Of a stretch of DNA of 64,000 nucleotides, positions 25,916-40,050 are shown in pieces. The number at the start of each line of letters is the position of its first letter. The first letter of the stretch is position 1. Both the position numbers and the translations under genes were made by a program. Origin of the DNA: Paratinospora sagittata (lineage: Eukaryota > Streptophyta > Magnoliopsida > Ranunculales > Menispermaceae); NCBI GenBank assembly GCA_035771175.1, contig JAYMFD010003403.1:1-64000 (forward strand), given 5' to 3'. The notes beneath the pieces are model-generated. The model was given only the letters and a program-made list of their open reading frames with translations, was not told the origin of the DNA and did not search any database.

Positions 25916-28272
25916 GAACGATTGCGATCTCTTAAAAACAAAAAAGAAAAAGAAAAATCATTTAACCCTTAAAAATAACATCTTTTTTGTGAAATCTTTG
26001 AACCGAATCACCTCTGGTAGTGCCATGCTCGAGTCCTTGCACTCTCGCCTGAGCATTTTGTAAATATAAAAAACACAAATTAAGCACTAAAGGAGGTGTT
26101 TTGGGGGAAGTCAACGACTTCGGAATTACAAAGGTTGTGTGCCCTTGCTAACTCGTGCAATCTCTCCAAAAACAAAATAAATTGAATATAATCAATAAAA
26201 TAATGTGTTCTTAGTAAATTCCGCAACCCAAACCAACATTGGGATTGCAATAATTGTGTTTGTGCAGTCTTGCGCGATCTTTCACAAATAAAAGAACAAC
26301 ACAAATTAAGAATTAAAATGAGGTTTATTGGGTAATTTTTCTGCCTTTAGCATTACACAGGTTGTGCTCGCCCAGTCTGGTGCGATATCTCAAGAAACAT
26401 ATAAACACTCAATTAAATCATTAAAATAACGTTTTTTTTTTATTATTTTGGAAAAGCCATAACCCAGACCAACTGTGGCATTGCTAAGGTCGTGTCCGTG
26501 CCAGACCAACTGTGGCATTGCTTAGGTCGTGTCCGTGCAGTCTTGCACGATCCTTCGACATTCATAAAAAGCACAAATTAAGCATTAAAGTAGGTTGATT
26601 TTTGAGAAAATTACGGCCTTTGCCATTACACGGGTAGTGCCCGGGCAATTTGCAGCAAGTACTAAAACTTGAAAAACGCAATTGAAGCACTAAAACAATG
26701 CTTTCTAGGTGAAATCTTCGACCCAAACCACCATCGACTTTGCCATGGTCGCATCTGTGCTGTCTCATTTGATCCTTCAACAAATATAAAAAAACACGAG
26801 TTAAGCATTAAAATAAGGTTTTTTTTTTGGGAAATCAACGGCCCAAGCTTCCTTTGGCACTGCCTAGAACGTACCGGGCCTAATTGGTGCGATCCCTCTA
26901 AAGCATAAGAACGACAATTTGAGAATTAGAAATAACGATTTTTTAGTGAAACCAACGACCCAAACCACATTTGGCATTGCCATGGTCGTGTTCGTGCTGT
27001 CTCGCAAGTTCTTTATACAAATATAAAATCAAAAACCACTAATTAAACATTTATCAAAGTTGTTTTGTGGCGAAATCGGTGCCATTGGCAATGACGTATG
27101 TTTTGCCCAGGATCTAGTGTGATCTCTTTAGAAACATAAAAGCACTCAATTTAATCGTTCAAATAACTTTTCTTTTTTATGAAATCTGAGACCAAAACAA
27201 ACATTGGCATTGCCATGGTTGTGTACAGACAGTCTTGCGTGATCTCTTTACAAACAAAAAAAGAACAAATTACGCATTAAAATATGGTATTTTTGGTGAA
27301 ATCAACGCCTATGGCATTACAAAGGTTGTGCTCGAACAATATAGTGCGATATGTCTAAAAACATTGAAGTACCCAACTTAACAATTAAAGTAACGTTTTT
27401 TTGGTAAAAGATACAATCTTGACCAACCACTGTATTGCCACGCTCTCCCTTGCACTCTCGCCCTACCATTCTACAAATATAAGAAACACAAATTAAGCAT
27501 GTAAATAAGGTGTTTTTGGAGAAATCAGTGCATTTGACATTACATAGGTTGTGCCCCGGTCAATCTGGTGCGTTCTCTCTAAAAACATAAAAGCACAATT
27601 GAAGACCTAAAACAATGTTTTCTTGGTGAAATCTTCCACTCAAACCACCATTGGCAATGCCATGGTCGTGTCCGTGCAGTCTCACACGATCTTTCTACAG
27701 AAAATAAATTAAAACACGTACAGAATTAAAATAAGACTTTTTTTCCTTTTTTTTTTGTTAAATCAACAGCCCGAACTACCTTCGGCACGCCTAAAATGTG
27801 TCTGGGCACTCTGGTGCCATATCTCAAAAAATTATAAAAAAAAAATTGAAGCACTAAGACAATGTTTTCTTGGTGAAATCTTCGACTTCAACCACCATTG
27901 GCAATGCCATGGTCGTGTCCGTGCAATCTCACTCTATCTTTCTACAAAAAAAAAAAAAAAAAAAAAACATACATGAATTAAAGACTTTTTTTTTTTTTTT
28001 TGCGATATCAATAAGCTGAACTACCTCCGGCATTGCCTAAACTGGGCACTCTGGTGCGATCTCTCTACAAGTATAAGAATGACACGTTAAGCATTAAAAT
28101 AACATTTTTTTGGTGAAACCAGCAACCTAAACCACCTTAGGCATTGTCGTGGTCGCGTCCGTGGGGTCTCGCACGATCTTTCACAAAAACATAAAAAACA
28201 CAATTTAATTATTAAAATATGTTATTTTTTAGCAAAAATCCGCGCCTTTGGCATTTCCCAGGTTAAAACAAG
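25916..28272. repeat. Satellite unit 12 (transitional)
   Basis: Length 2,357. Like type c it has GCACTAAAGG and CCTTCAACAAATA (near 26774), but it has TTTTCTTGGTG and TATCAATAAG. It is the first unit with GACCCAAACC (units 1-11 have GACCCAAAACC). Near its end it shares GCAAAAATCCGCG (near 28232) with unit 13 only. Confidence 0.95.
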
Positions 28273-30630
28273 GAACGATTGCGATCTCTTAAAAACAAAA
28301 AAGAAAAAGAAAAATCATTTAACCCTTAAAAATAACATCTTTTTTGTGAAATCTTTGAACCGAATCACCTCTGGTAGTGCCATGCTCGAGTCCTTGCACT
28401 CTCGCCTGAGCATTTTGTAAATATAAAAAACACAAATTAAGCATTAAAGGAGGTGTTTTGGGGGAAGTCAACGACTTCGGAATTACAAAGGTTGTGTGCC
28501 CTTGCTAACTCGTGCAATCTCTCCAAAAACAAAATCAATTGAATATAATCAATAAAATAATGTGTTCTTAGTAAATTCCGCAACCCAAACCAACATTGGG
28601 ATTGCAATAATTGTGTTTGTGCAGTCTTGCGCGATCTTTCACAAATAAAAGAACAACACAAATTAAGAATTAAAATGAGGTTTATTGGGTAATTTTTCTG
28701 CCTTTAGCATTACACAGGTTGTGCTCGCCCAGTCTGGTGCGATATCTCAAGAAACATATAAACACTCAATTAAATCATTAAAATAACGTTTTTTTTTTAT
28801 TATTTTGGAAAAGCCATAACCCAGACCAACTGTGGCATTGCTAAGGTCGTGTCCGTGCCAGACCAACTGTGGCATTGCTTAGGTCGTGTCCGTGCAGTCT
28901 TGCACGATCCTTCGACATTCATAAAAAGCACAAATTAAGCATTAAAGTAGGTTGATTTTTGAGAAAATTACGGCCTTTGCCATTACACGGGTAGTGCCCG
29001 GGCAATTTGCAGCAAGTACTAAAACTTGAAAAACGCAATTGAAGCACTAAAACAATGCTTTCTAGGTGAAATCTTCGACCCAAACCACCATCGACTTTGC
29101 CATGGTCGCATCTGTGCTGTCTCATTTGATCCTTCTACAAATATAAAAAAACACGAGTTAAGCATTAAAATAAGGTTTTTTTTTGGGGAAATCAACGGCC
29201 CAAGCTTCCTTTGGCACTGCCTAGAACGTACCGGGCCTAATTGGTGCGATCCCTCTAAAGCATAAGAACGACAATTTGAGAATTAGAAATAACGATTTTT
29301 TAGTGAAACCAACGACCCCAAACCACATTTGGCATTGCCATGGTCGTGTTCGTGCTGTCTCGCAAGTTCTTTATACAAATATAAAATCAAAAACCACTAA
29401 TTAAACATTTATCAAAGTTGTTTTGTGGCGAAATCGGTGCCATTGGCAATGACGTATGTTTTGCCCAGGATCTAGTGTGATCTCTTTAGAAACATAAAAG
29501 CACTCAATTTAATCGTTCAAATAACTTTTCTTTTTTATGAAATCTGAGACCAAAACAAACATTGGCATTGCCATGGTTGTGTACAGACAGTCTTGCGTGA
29601 TCTCTTTACAAACAAAAAAAGAACAAATTACGCATTAAAATATGGTATTTTTGGTGAAATCAACGCCTATGGCATTACAAAGGTTGTGCTCGAACAATAT
29701 AGTGCGATATGTCTAAAAACATTGAAGTACCCAACTTAACAATTAAAGTAACGTTTTTTTGGTAAAAGATACAATCTTGACCAACCACTGTATTGCCACG
29801 CTCTCCCTTGCACTCTCGCCCTACCATTCTACAAATATAAGAAACACAAATTAAGCATGTAAATAAGGTGTTTTTGGAGAAATCAGTGCATTTGACATTA
29901 CATAGGTTGTGCCCCGGTCAATCTGGTGCGTTCTCTCTAAAAACATAAAAGCACAATTGAAGACCTAAAACAATGTTTTCTTGGTGAAATCTTCCACTCA
30001 AACCACCATTGGCAATGCCATGGTCGTGTCCGTGCAGTCTCACACGATCTTTCTACAGAAAATAAATTAAAACACGTACAGAATTAAAATAAGACTTTTT
30101 TTCCTTTTTTTTTGTTAAATCAACAGCCCGAACTACCTTCGGCACGCCTAAAATGTGTCTGGGCACTCTGGTGCCATATCTCAAAAAATTATAAAAAAAA
30201 AAATTGAAGCACTAAGACAATGTTTTCTTGGTGAAATCTTCGACTTCAACCACCATTGGCAATGCCATGGTCGTGTCCGTGCAATCTCACTCTATCTTTC
30301 TACAAAAAAAAAAAAAAAAAAAAACATACATGAATTAAAGACTTTTTTTTTTTTTTTTTGCGATATCAATAAGCTGAACTACCTCCGGCATTGCCTAAAC
30401 TGGGCACTCTGGTGCGATCTCTCTACAAGTATAAGAATGACACGTTAAGCATTAAAATAACATTTTTTTGGTGAAACCAGCAACCTAAACCACCTTAGGC
30501 ATTGTCGTGGTCGCGTCCGTGGGGTCTAGCACGATCTTTCACAAAAACATAAAAAACACAATTTAATTATTAAAATATGTTATTTTTTAGCAAAAATCCG
30601 CGCCTTTGGCATTTCCCAGGTTAAAACAAG
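28273..30630. repeat. Satellite unit 13
   Basis: Length 2,358. It has GCATTAAAGG, GACCCCAAACC (as in units 21-24) and GCAAAAATCCGCG (shared with unit 12). Private changes: AAAATCAATTG near 28531 and GGGTCTAGCACG near 30523. Confidence 0.95.
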
Positions 30631-32986
30631 GAACGATTGCGATCTCTTAAAAACAAAAAAGAAAAAGAAAAATCATTTAACCCTTAAAAATAACATCTTT
30701 TTTGTGAAATCTTTGAACCGAATCACCTCTGGTAGTGCCATGCTCGAGTCCTTGCACTCTCGCCTGAGCATTTTGTAAATATAAAAAACACAAATTAAGC
30801 ATTAAAGGAGGTGTTTTGGGGGAAGTCAACGACTTCGGAATTACAAAGGTTGTGTGCCCTTGCTAACTCTTGCAATCTCTCCAAAAACAAAATAAATTGA
30901 ATATAATCAATAAAATAATGTGTTCTTAGTAAATTCCGCAACCCAAACCAACATTGGGATTGCAATAATTGTGTTTGTGCAGTCTTGCGCGATCTTTCAC
31001 AAATAAAAGAACAACACAAATTAAGAATTAAAATGAGGTTTATTGGGTAATTTTTCTGCCTTTAGCATTACACAGGTTGTGCTCGCCCAGTCTGGTGCGA
31101 TATCTCAAGAAACATATAAACACTCAATTAAATCATTAAAATAACGTTTTTTTTTATTATTTTGGAAAAGCCATAACCCAGACCAACTGTGGCATTGCTA
31201 AGGTCGTGTCCGTGCCAGACCAACTGTGGCATTGCTTAGGTCGTGTCCGTGCAGTCTTGCACGATCCTTCGACATTCATAAAAAGCACAAATTAAGCATT
31301 AAAGTAGGTTGATTTTTGAGAAAATTACGGCCTTTGCCATTACACGGGTAGTGCCCGGGCAATTTGCAGCAAGTACTAAAACTTGAAAAACGCAATTGAA
31401 GCACTAAAACAATGCTTTCTAGGTGAAATCTTCGACCCAAACCACCATCGACTTTGCCATGGTCGCATCTGTGCTGTCTCATTTGATCCTTCTACAAATA
31501 TAAAAAAACACGAGTTAAGCATTAAAATAAGGTTTTTTTTTGGGGAAATCAACGGCCCAAGCTTCCTTTGGCACTGCCTAGAACGTACCGGGCCTAATTG
31601 GTGCGATCCCTCTAAAGCATAAGAACGACAATTTGAGAATTAGAAATAACGATTTTTTAGTGAAACCAACGACCCAAACCACATTTGGCATTGCCATGGT
31701 CGTGTTCGTGCTGTCTCGCAAGTTCTTTATACAAATATAAAATCAAAAACCACTAATTAAACATTTATCAAAGTTGTTTTGTGGCGAAATCGGTGCCATT
31801 GGCAATGACGTATGTTTTGCCCAGGATCTAGTGTGATCTCTTTAGAAACATAAAAGCACTCAATTTAATCGTTCAAATAACTTTTCTTTTTTATGAAATC
31901 TGAGACCAAAACAAACATTGGCATTGCCATGGTTGTGTACAGACAGTCTTGCGTGATCTCTTTACAAACAAAAAAAGAACAAATTACGCATTAAAATATG
32001 GTATTTTTGGTGAAATCAACGCCTATGGCATTACAAAGGTTGTGCTCGAACAATATAGTGCGATATGTCTAAAAACATTGAAGTACCCAACTTAACAATT
32101 AAAGTAACGTTTTTTTGGTAAAAGATACAATCTTGACCAACCACTGTATTGCCACGCTCTCCCTTGCACTCTCGCCCTACCATTCTACAAATATAAGAAA
32201 CACAAATTAAGCATGTAAATAAGGTGTTTTTGGAGAAATCAGTGCATTTGACATTACATAGGTTGTGCCCCGGTCAATCTGGTGCGTTCTCTCTAAAAAC
32301 ATAAAAGCACAATTGAAGACCTAAAACAATGTTTTCTTGGTGAAATCTTCCACTCAAACCACCATTGGCAATGCCATGGTCGTGTCCGTGCAGTCTCACA
32401 CGATCTTTCTACAGAAAATAAATTAAAACACGTACAGAATTAAAATAAGACTTTTTTTCCTTTTTTTTTGTTAAATCAACAGCCCGAACTACCTTCGGCA
32501 CGCCTAAAATGTGTCTGGGCACTCTGGTGCCATATCTCAAAAAATTATAAAAAAAACATTGAAGCACTAAGACAATGTTTTCTTGGTGAAATCTTCGACT
32601 TCAACCACCATTGGCAATGCCATGGTCGTGTCCGTGCAATCTCACTATCTTTCTACAAAAAAAAAAAAAAAAAAAAAAAACATACATGAATTAAAGACTT
32701 TTTTTTTTTTTTTTTGCGATATCAATAAGCTGAACTACCTCCGGCATTGCCTAAACTGGGCACTCTGGTGCGATCTCTCTACAAGTATAAGAATGACACG
32801 TTAAGCATTAAAATAACATTTTTTTGGTGAAACCAGCAACCTAAACCACCTTAGGCATTGTCGTGGTCGCGTCCGTGGGGTCTCGCACGATCTTTCACAA
32901 AAACATAAAAAACACAATTTAATTATTAAAATATGTTATTTTTTAGCAAAACTCCGCGCCTTTGGCATTTCCAAGGTTAAAACAAG
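30631..32986. repeat. Satellite unit 14
   Basis: Length 2,356. Shares with unit 15 only AAAAAACATTGAAG near 32552 and TTTCCAAGGTT near 32968. It lacks the CT dinucleotide in CACTATCTTTC. Private change: TAACTCTTGCAATC near 30863. Confidence 0.95.
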
Positions 32987-35335
32987 GAACGATTGCGATC
33001 TCTTAAAAACAAAAAAGAAAAAGAAAAATCATTTAACCCTTAAAAATAACATCTTTTTTGTGAAATCTTTGAACCGAATCACCTCTGGTAGTGCCATGCT
33101 CGAGTCCTTGCACTCTCGCCTGAGCATTTTGTAAATATAAAAAACACAAATTAAGCACTAAAGGAGGTGTTTTGGGGGAAGTCAACGACTTCGGAATTAC
33201 AAAGGTTGTGTGCCCTTGCTAACTCGTGCAATCTCTCCAAAAACAAAATAAATTGAATATAATCAATAAAATAATGTGTTCTTAGTAAATTCCGCAACCC
33301 AAACCAACATTGGGATTGCAATAATTGTGTTTGTGCAGTCTTGCGCGATCTTTCACAAATAAAAGAACAACACAAATTAAGACTTAAAATGAGGTTTATT
33401 GGGTAATTTTTCTGCCTTTAGCATTACACAGGTTGTGCTCGCCCAGTCTGGTGCGATATCTCAAGAAACATATAAACACTCAATTAAATCATTAAAATAA
33501 CGTTTTTTTTTTATTATTTTGGAAAAGCCATAACCCAGACCAACTGTGGCATTGCTAAGGTCGTGTCCGTGCCAGACCAACTGTGGCATTGCTTAGGTCG
33601 TGTCCGTGCAGTCTTGCACGATCCTTCGACATTCATAAAAAGCACAAATTAAGCATTAAAGTAGGTTGATTTTTGAGAAAATTACGGCCTTTGCCATTAC
33701 ACGGGTAGTGCCCGGGCAATTTGCAGCAAGTACTAAAACTTGAAAAACGCAATTGAAGCACTAAAACAATGCTTTCTAGGTGAAATCTTCGACCCAAACC
33801 ACCATCGACTTTGCCATGGTCGCATCTGTGCTGTCTCATTTGATCCTTCTACAAATATAAAAAAACACGAGTTAAGCATTAAAATAAGGTTTTTTTTTGG
33901 GGAAATCAACGGCCCAAGCTTCCTTTGGCACTGCCTAGAACGTACCGGGCCTAATTGGTGCGATCCCTCTAAAGCATAAGAACGACAATTTGAGAATTAG
34001 AAATAACGATTTTTTAGTGAAACCAACGACCCAAACCACATTTGGCATTGCCATGGTCGTGTTCGTGCTGTCTCGCAAGTTCTTTATACAAATATAAAAT
34101 CAAAAACCACTAATTAAACATTTATCAAAGTTGTTTTGTGGCGAAATCGGTGCCATTGGCAATGACGTATGTTTTGCCCAGGATCTAGTGTGATCTCTTT
34201 AGAAACATAAAAGCACTCAATTTAATCGTTCAAATAACTTTTCTTTTTTATGAAATCTGAGACCAAAACAAACATTGGCATTGCCATGGTTGTGTACAGA
34301 CAGTCTTGCGTGATCTCTTTACAAACAAAAAAAGAACAAATTACGCATTAAAATATGGTATTTTTGGTGAAATCAACGCCTATGGCATTACAAAGGTTGT
34401 GCTCGAACAATATAGTGCGATATGTCTAAAAACATTGAAGTACCCAACTTAACAATTAAAGTAACGTTTTTTTGGTAAAAGATACAATCTTGACCAACCA
34501 CTGTATTGCCACGCTCTCCCTTGCACTCTCGCCCTACCATTCTACAAATATAAGAAACACAAATTAAGCATGTAAATAAGGTGTTTTTGGAGAAATCAGT
34601 GCATTTGACATTACATAGGTTGTGCCCCGGTCAATCTGGTGCGTTCTCTCTAAAAACATAAAAGCACAATTGAAGACCTAAAACAATGTTTTCTTGGTGA
34701 AATCTTCCACTCAAACCACCATTGGCAATGCCATGGTCGTGTCCGTGCAGTCTCACACGATCTTTCTACAGAAAATAAATTAAAACACGTACAGAATAAA
34801 AATAAGACTTTTTTTCCTTTTTTTTTGTTAAATCAACAGCCCGAACTACCTTCGGCACGCCTAAAATGTGTCTGGGCACTCTGGTGCCATATCTCAAAAA
34901 ATTATAAAAAAAACATTGAAGCACTAAGACAATGTTTTCTTGGTGAAATCTTCGACTTCAACCACCATTGGCAATGCCATGGTCGTGTCCGTGCAATCTC
35001 ACTATCTTTCTACAAAAAAAAAAAAAAAAACATACATGAATTAAAGACTTTTTTTTTTTTTTTTGCGATATCAATAAGCTGAACTACCTCCGGCATTGCC
35101 TAAACTGGGCACTCTGGTGCGATCTCTCTACAAGTATAAGAATGACACGTTAAGCATTAAAATAACATTTTTTTGGTGAAACCAGCAACCTAAACCACCT
35201 TAGGCATTGTCGTGGTCGCGTCCGTGGGGTCTCGCACGATCTTTCACAAAAACATAAAAAACACAATTTAATTATTAAAATATGTTATTTTTTAGCAAAA
35301 CTCCGCGCCTTTGGCATTTCCAAGGTTAAAACAAG
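32987..35335. repeat. Satellite unit 15 (shortest)
   Basis: Length 2,349, short partly because the A run is 17. Shares AAAAAACATTGAAG and TTTCCAAGGTT with unit 14, and AAGACTTAAAATG with units 16, 18 and 20-22. Private change: CAGAATAAAAATAAG near 34791. Confidence 0.95.
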
Positions 35336-37693
35336 GAACGATTGCGATCTCTTAAAAACAAAAAAGAAAAAGAAAAATCATTTAACCCTTAAAAATAACA
35401 TCTTTTTTGTGAAATCTTTGAACCGAATCACCTCTGGTAGTGCCATGCTCGAGTCCTTGCACTCTCGCCTGAGCATTTTGTAAATATAAAAAACACAAAT
35501 TAAGCACTAAAGGAGGTGTTTTGGGGGAAGTCAACGACTTCGGAATTACAAAGGTTGTGTGCCCTTGCTAACTCGTGCAATCTCTCCAAAAACAAAATAA
35601 ATTGAATATAATCAATAAAATAATGTGTTCTTAGTAAATTCCGCAACCCAAACCAACATTGGGATTGCAATAATTGTGTTTGTGCAGTCTTGCGCGATCT
35701 TTCACAAATAAAAGAACAACACAAATTAAGACTTAAAATGAGGTTTATTGGGTAATTTTTCTGCCTTTAGCATTACACAGGTTGTGCTCGCCCAGTCTGG
35801 TGCGATATCTCAAGAAACATATAAACACTCAATTAAATCATTAAAATAACGTTTTTTTTTTATTATTTTGGAAAAGCCATAACCCAGACCAACTGTGGCA
35901 TTGCTAAGGTCGTGTCCGTGCCAGACCAACTGTGGCATTGCTTAGGTCGTGTCCGTGCAGTCTTGCACGATCCTTCGACATTCATAAAAAGCACAAATTA
36001 AGCATTAAAGTAGGTTGATTTTTGAGAAAATTACGACCTTTGCCATTACACGGGTAGTGCCCGGGCAATTTGCAGCAAGTACTAAAACTTGAAAAACGCA
36101 ATTGAAGCACTAAAACAATGCTTTCTAGGTGAAATCTTCGACCCAAACCACCATCGACTTTGCCATGGTCGCATCTGTGCTGTCTCATTTGATCCTTCTA
36201 CAAATATAAAAAAACACGAGTTAAGCATTAAAATAAGGTTTTTTTTGGGGAAATCAACGGCCCAAGCTTCCTTTGGCACTGCCTAGAACGTACCGGGCCT
36301 AATTGGTGCGATCCCTCTAAAGCATAAGAACGACAATTTGAGAATTAGAATTAACGATTTTTTAGTGAAACCAACGACCCAAACCACATTTGGCATTGCC
36401 ATGGTCGTGTTCGTGCTGTCTCGCAAGTTCTTTATACAAATATAAAATCAAAAACCACTAATTAAACATTTATCAAAGTTGTTTTGTGGCGAAATCGGTG
36501 CCATTGGCAATGACGTATGTTTTGCCCAGGATCTAGTGTGATCTCTTTAGAAACATAAAAGCACTCAATTTAATCGTTCAAATAACTTTTCTTTTTTATG
36601 AAATCTGAGACCAAAACAAACATTGGCATTGCCATGGTTGTGTACAGACAGTCTTGCGTGATCTCTTTACAAACAAAAAAAGAACAAATTACGCATTAAA
36701 ATATGGTATTTTTGGTGAAATCAACGCCTATGGCATTACAAAGGTTGTGCTCGAACAATATAGTGCGATATGTCTAAAAACATTGAAGTACCCAACTTAA
36801 CAATTAAAGTAACGTTTTTTTGGTAAAAGATACAATCTTGACCAACCACTGTATTGCCACGCTCTCCCTTGCACTCTCGCCCTACCATTCTACAAATATA
36901 AGAAACACAAATTAAGCATGTAAATAAGGTGTTTTTGGAGAAATCAGTGCATTTGACATTACATAGGTTGTGCCCCGGTCAATCTGGTGCGTTCTCTCTA
37001 AAAACATAAAAGCACAATTGAAGACCTAAAACAATGTTTTCTTGGTGAAATCTTCCACTCAAACCACCATTGGCAATGCCATGGTCGTGTCCGTGCAGTC
37101 TCACACGATCTTTTTACAGAAAATAAATTAAAACACGTACAGAATTAAAATAAGACTTTTTTTCCTTTTTTTTTTGTTAAATCAACAGCCCGAACTACCT
37201 TCGGCACGCCTAAAATGTGTCTGGGCACTCTGGTGCCATATCTCAAAAAATTATAAAAAAAAAATTGAAGCACTAAGACAATGTTTTCTTGGTGAAATCT
37301 TCGACTTCAACCACCATTGGCAATGCCATGGTCGTGTCCGTGCAATCTCACTCTATCTTTCTACAAAAAAAAAAAAAAAAAAAAAAACATACATGAATTA
37401 AAGACTTTTTTTTTTTTTTTTTGCGATATCAATAAGCTGAACTACCTCCGGCATTGCCTAAACTGGGCACTCTGGTGCGATCTCTCTACAAGTATAAGAA
37501 TGACACGTTAAGCATTAAAATAACATTTTTTTGGTGAAACCAGCAACCTAAACCACCTTAGGCATTGTCGTGGTCGCGTCCGTGGGGTCTCGCACGATCT
37601 TTCACAAAAACATAAAAAACACAATTTAATTATTAAAATATGTTATTTTTTAGCAAAACTCCGCGCCTTTGGCATTTCCCAGGTTAAAACAAG
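35336..37693. repeat. Satellite unit 16
   Basis: Length 2,358. It has AAGACTTAAAATG near 35728. Private changes: TTACGACCTTT near 36031, TTAGAATTAACG near 36345 and ATCTTTTTACAG near 37109. Confidence 0.95.
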
Positions 37694-40050
37694 GAACGAT
37701 TGCGATCTCTTAAAAACAAAAAAGAAAAAGAAAAATCATTTAACCCTTAAAAATAACATCTTTTTTGTGAAATCTTTGAACCGAATCACCTCTGGTAGTG
37801 CCATGCTCGAGTCCTTGCACTCTCGCCTGAGCATTTTGTAAATATAAAAAACACAAATTAAGCACTAAAGGAGGTGTTTTGGGGGAAGTCAACGACTTCG
37901 GAATTACAAAGGTTGTGTGCCCTTGCTAACTCGTGCAATCTCTCCAAAAACAAAATAAATTGAATATAATCAATAAAATAATGTGTTCTTAGTAAATTCC
38001 GCAACCCAAACCAACATTGGGATTGCAATAATTGTTTTTGTGCAGTCTTGCGCGATCTTTCACAAATAAAAGAACAACACAAATTAAGAATTAAAATGAG
38101 GTTTATTGGGTAATTTTTCTGCCTTTAGCATTACACAGGTTGTGCTCGCCCAGTCTGGTGCGATATCTCAAGAAACATATAAACACTCAATTAAATCATT
38201 AAAATAACGTTTTTTTTTTATTATTTTGGAAAAGTCATAACCCAGACCAACTGTGGCATTGCTAAGGTCGTGTCCGTGCCAGACCAACTGTGGCATTGCT
38301 TAGGTCGTGTCCGTGCAGTCTTGCACGATCCTTCGACATTCATAAAAAGCACAAATTAAGCATTAAAGTAGGTTGATTTTTGAGAAAATTACGGCCTTTG
38401 CCATTACACGGGTAGTGCCCGGGCAATTTGCAGCAAGTACTAAAACTTGAAAAACGCAATTGAAGCACTAAAACAATGCTTTCTAGGTGAAATCTTCGAC
38501 CCAAACCACCATCGACTTTGCCATGGTCGCATCTGTGCTGTCTCATTTGATCCTTCTACAAATATAAAAAAACACGAGTTAAGCATTAAAATAAGGTTTT
38601 TTTTTGGGGAAATCAACGGCCCAAGCTTCCTTTGGCACTGCCTAGAACGTACCGGGCCTAATTGGTGCGATCCCTCTAAAGCATAAGAACGACAATTTGA
38701 GAATTAGAAATAACGATTTTTTAGTGAAACCAACGACCCAAACCACATTTGGCATTGCCATGGTCGTGTTCGTGCTGTCTCGCAAGTTCTTTATACAAAT
38801 ATAAAATCAAAAACCACTAATTAAACATTTATCAAAGTTGTTTTGTGGCGAAATCGGTGCCATTGGCAATGACGTATGTTTTGCCCAGGATCTAGTGTGA
38901 TCTCTTTAGAAACATAAAAGCACTCAATTTAATCGTTCAAATAACTTTTCTTTTTTATGAAATCTGAGACCAAAACAAACATTGGCATTGCCATGGTTGT
39001 GTACAGACAGTCTTGCGTGATCTCTTTACAAACAAAAAAAGAACAAATTACGCATTAAAATATGGTATTTTTGGTGAAATCAACGCCTATGGCATTACAA
39101 AGGTTGTGCTCTAACAATATAGTGCGATATGTCTAAAAACATTGAAGTACCCAACTTAACAATTAAAGTAACGTTTTTTTGGTAAAAGATACAATCTTGA
39201 CCAACCACTGTATTGCCACGCTCTCCCTTGCACTCTCGCCCTACCATTCTACAAATATAAGAAACACAAATTAAGCATGTAAATAAGGTGTTTTTGGAGA
39301 AATCAGTGCATTTGACATTACATAGGTTGTGCCCCGGTCAATCTGGTGCGTTCTCTCTAAAAACATAAAAGCACAATTGAAGACCTAAAACAATGTTTTC
39401 TTGGTGAAATCTTCCACTCAAACCACCATTGGCAATGCCATGGTCGTGTCCGTGCAGTCTCACACGATCTTTCTACAGAAAATAAATTAAAACACGTACA
39501 GAATTAAAATAAGACTTTTTTTCCTTTTTTTTTTGTTAAATCAACAGCCCGAACTACCTTCGGCACGCCTAAAATGTGTCTGGGCACTCTGGTGCCATAT
39601 CTCAAAAAATTATAAAAAAAAAATTGAAGCACTAAGACAATGTTTTCTTGGTGAAATCTTCGACTTCAACCACCATTGGCAATGCCATGGCCGTGTCCGT
39701 GCAATCTCACTATCTTTCTACAAAAAAAAAAAAAAAAAAAAAAAACATACATGAATTAAAGACTTTTTTTTTTTTTTTTGCGATATCAATAAGCTGAACT
39801 ACCTCCGGCATTGCCTAAACTGGGCACTCTGGTGCGATCTCTCTACAAGTATAAGAATGACACGTTAAGCATTAAAATAACATTTTTTTGGTGAAACCAG
39901 CAACCTAAACCACCTTAGGCATTGTCGTGGTCGCGTCCGTGGGGTCTCGCACGATCTTTCACAAAAACATAAAAAACACAATTTAATTATTAAAATATGT
40001 TATTTTTTAGCAAAACTCCGCGCCTTTGGCATTTCCCAGGTTAAAACAAG
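37694..40050. repeat. Satellite unit 17
   Basis: Length 2,357. Private changes: AATTGTTTTTGTGC near 38030, AAAAGTCATAACC near 38231 and GTGCTCTAACAAT near 39107. First unit with CATGGCCGTG and CACTATC together (near 39686), a combination frequent in later units. Confidence 0.95.
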
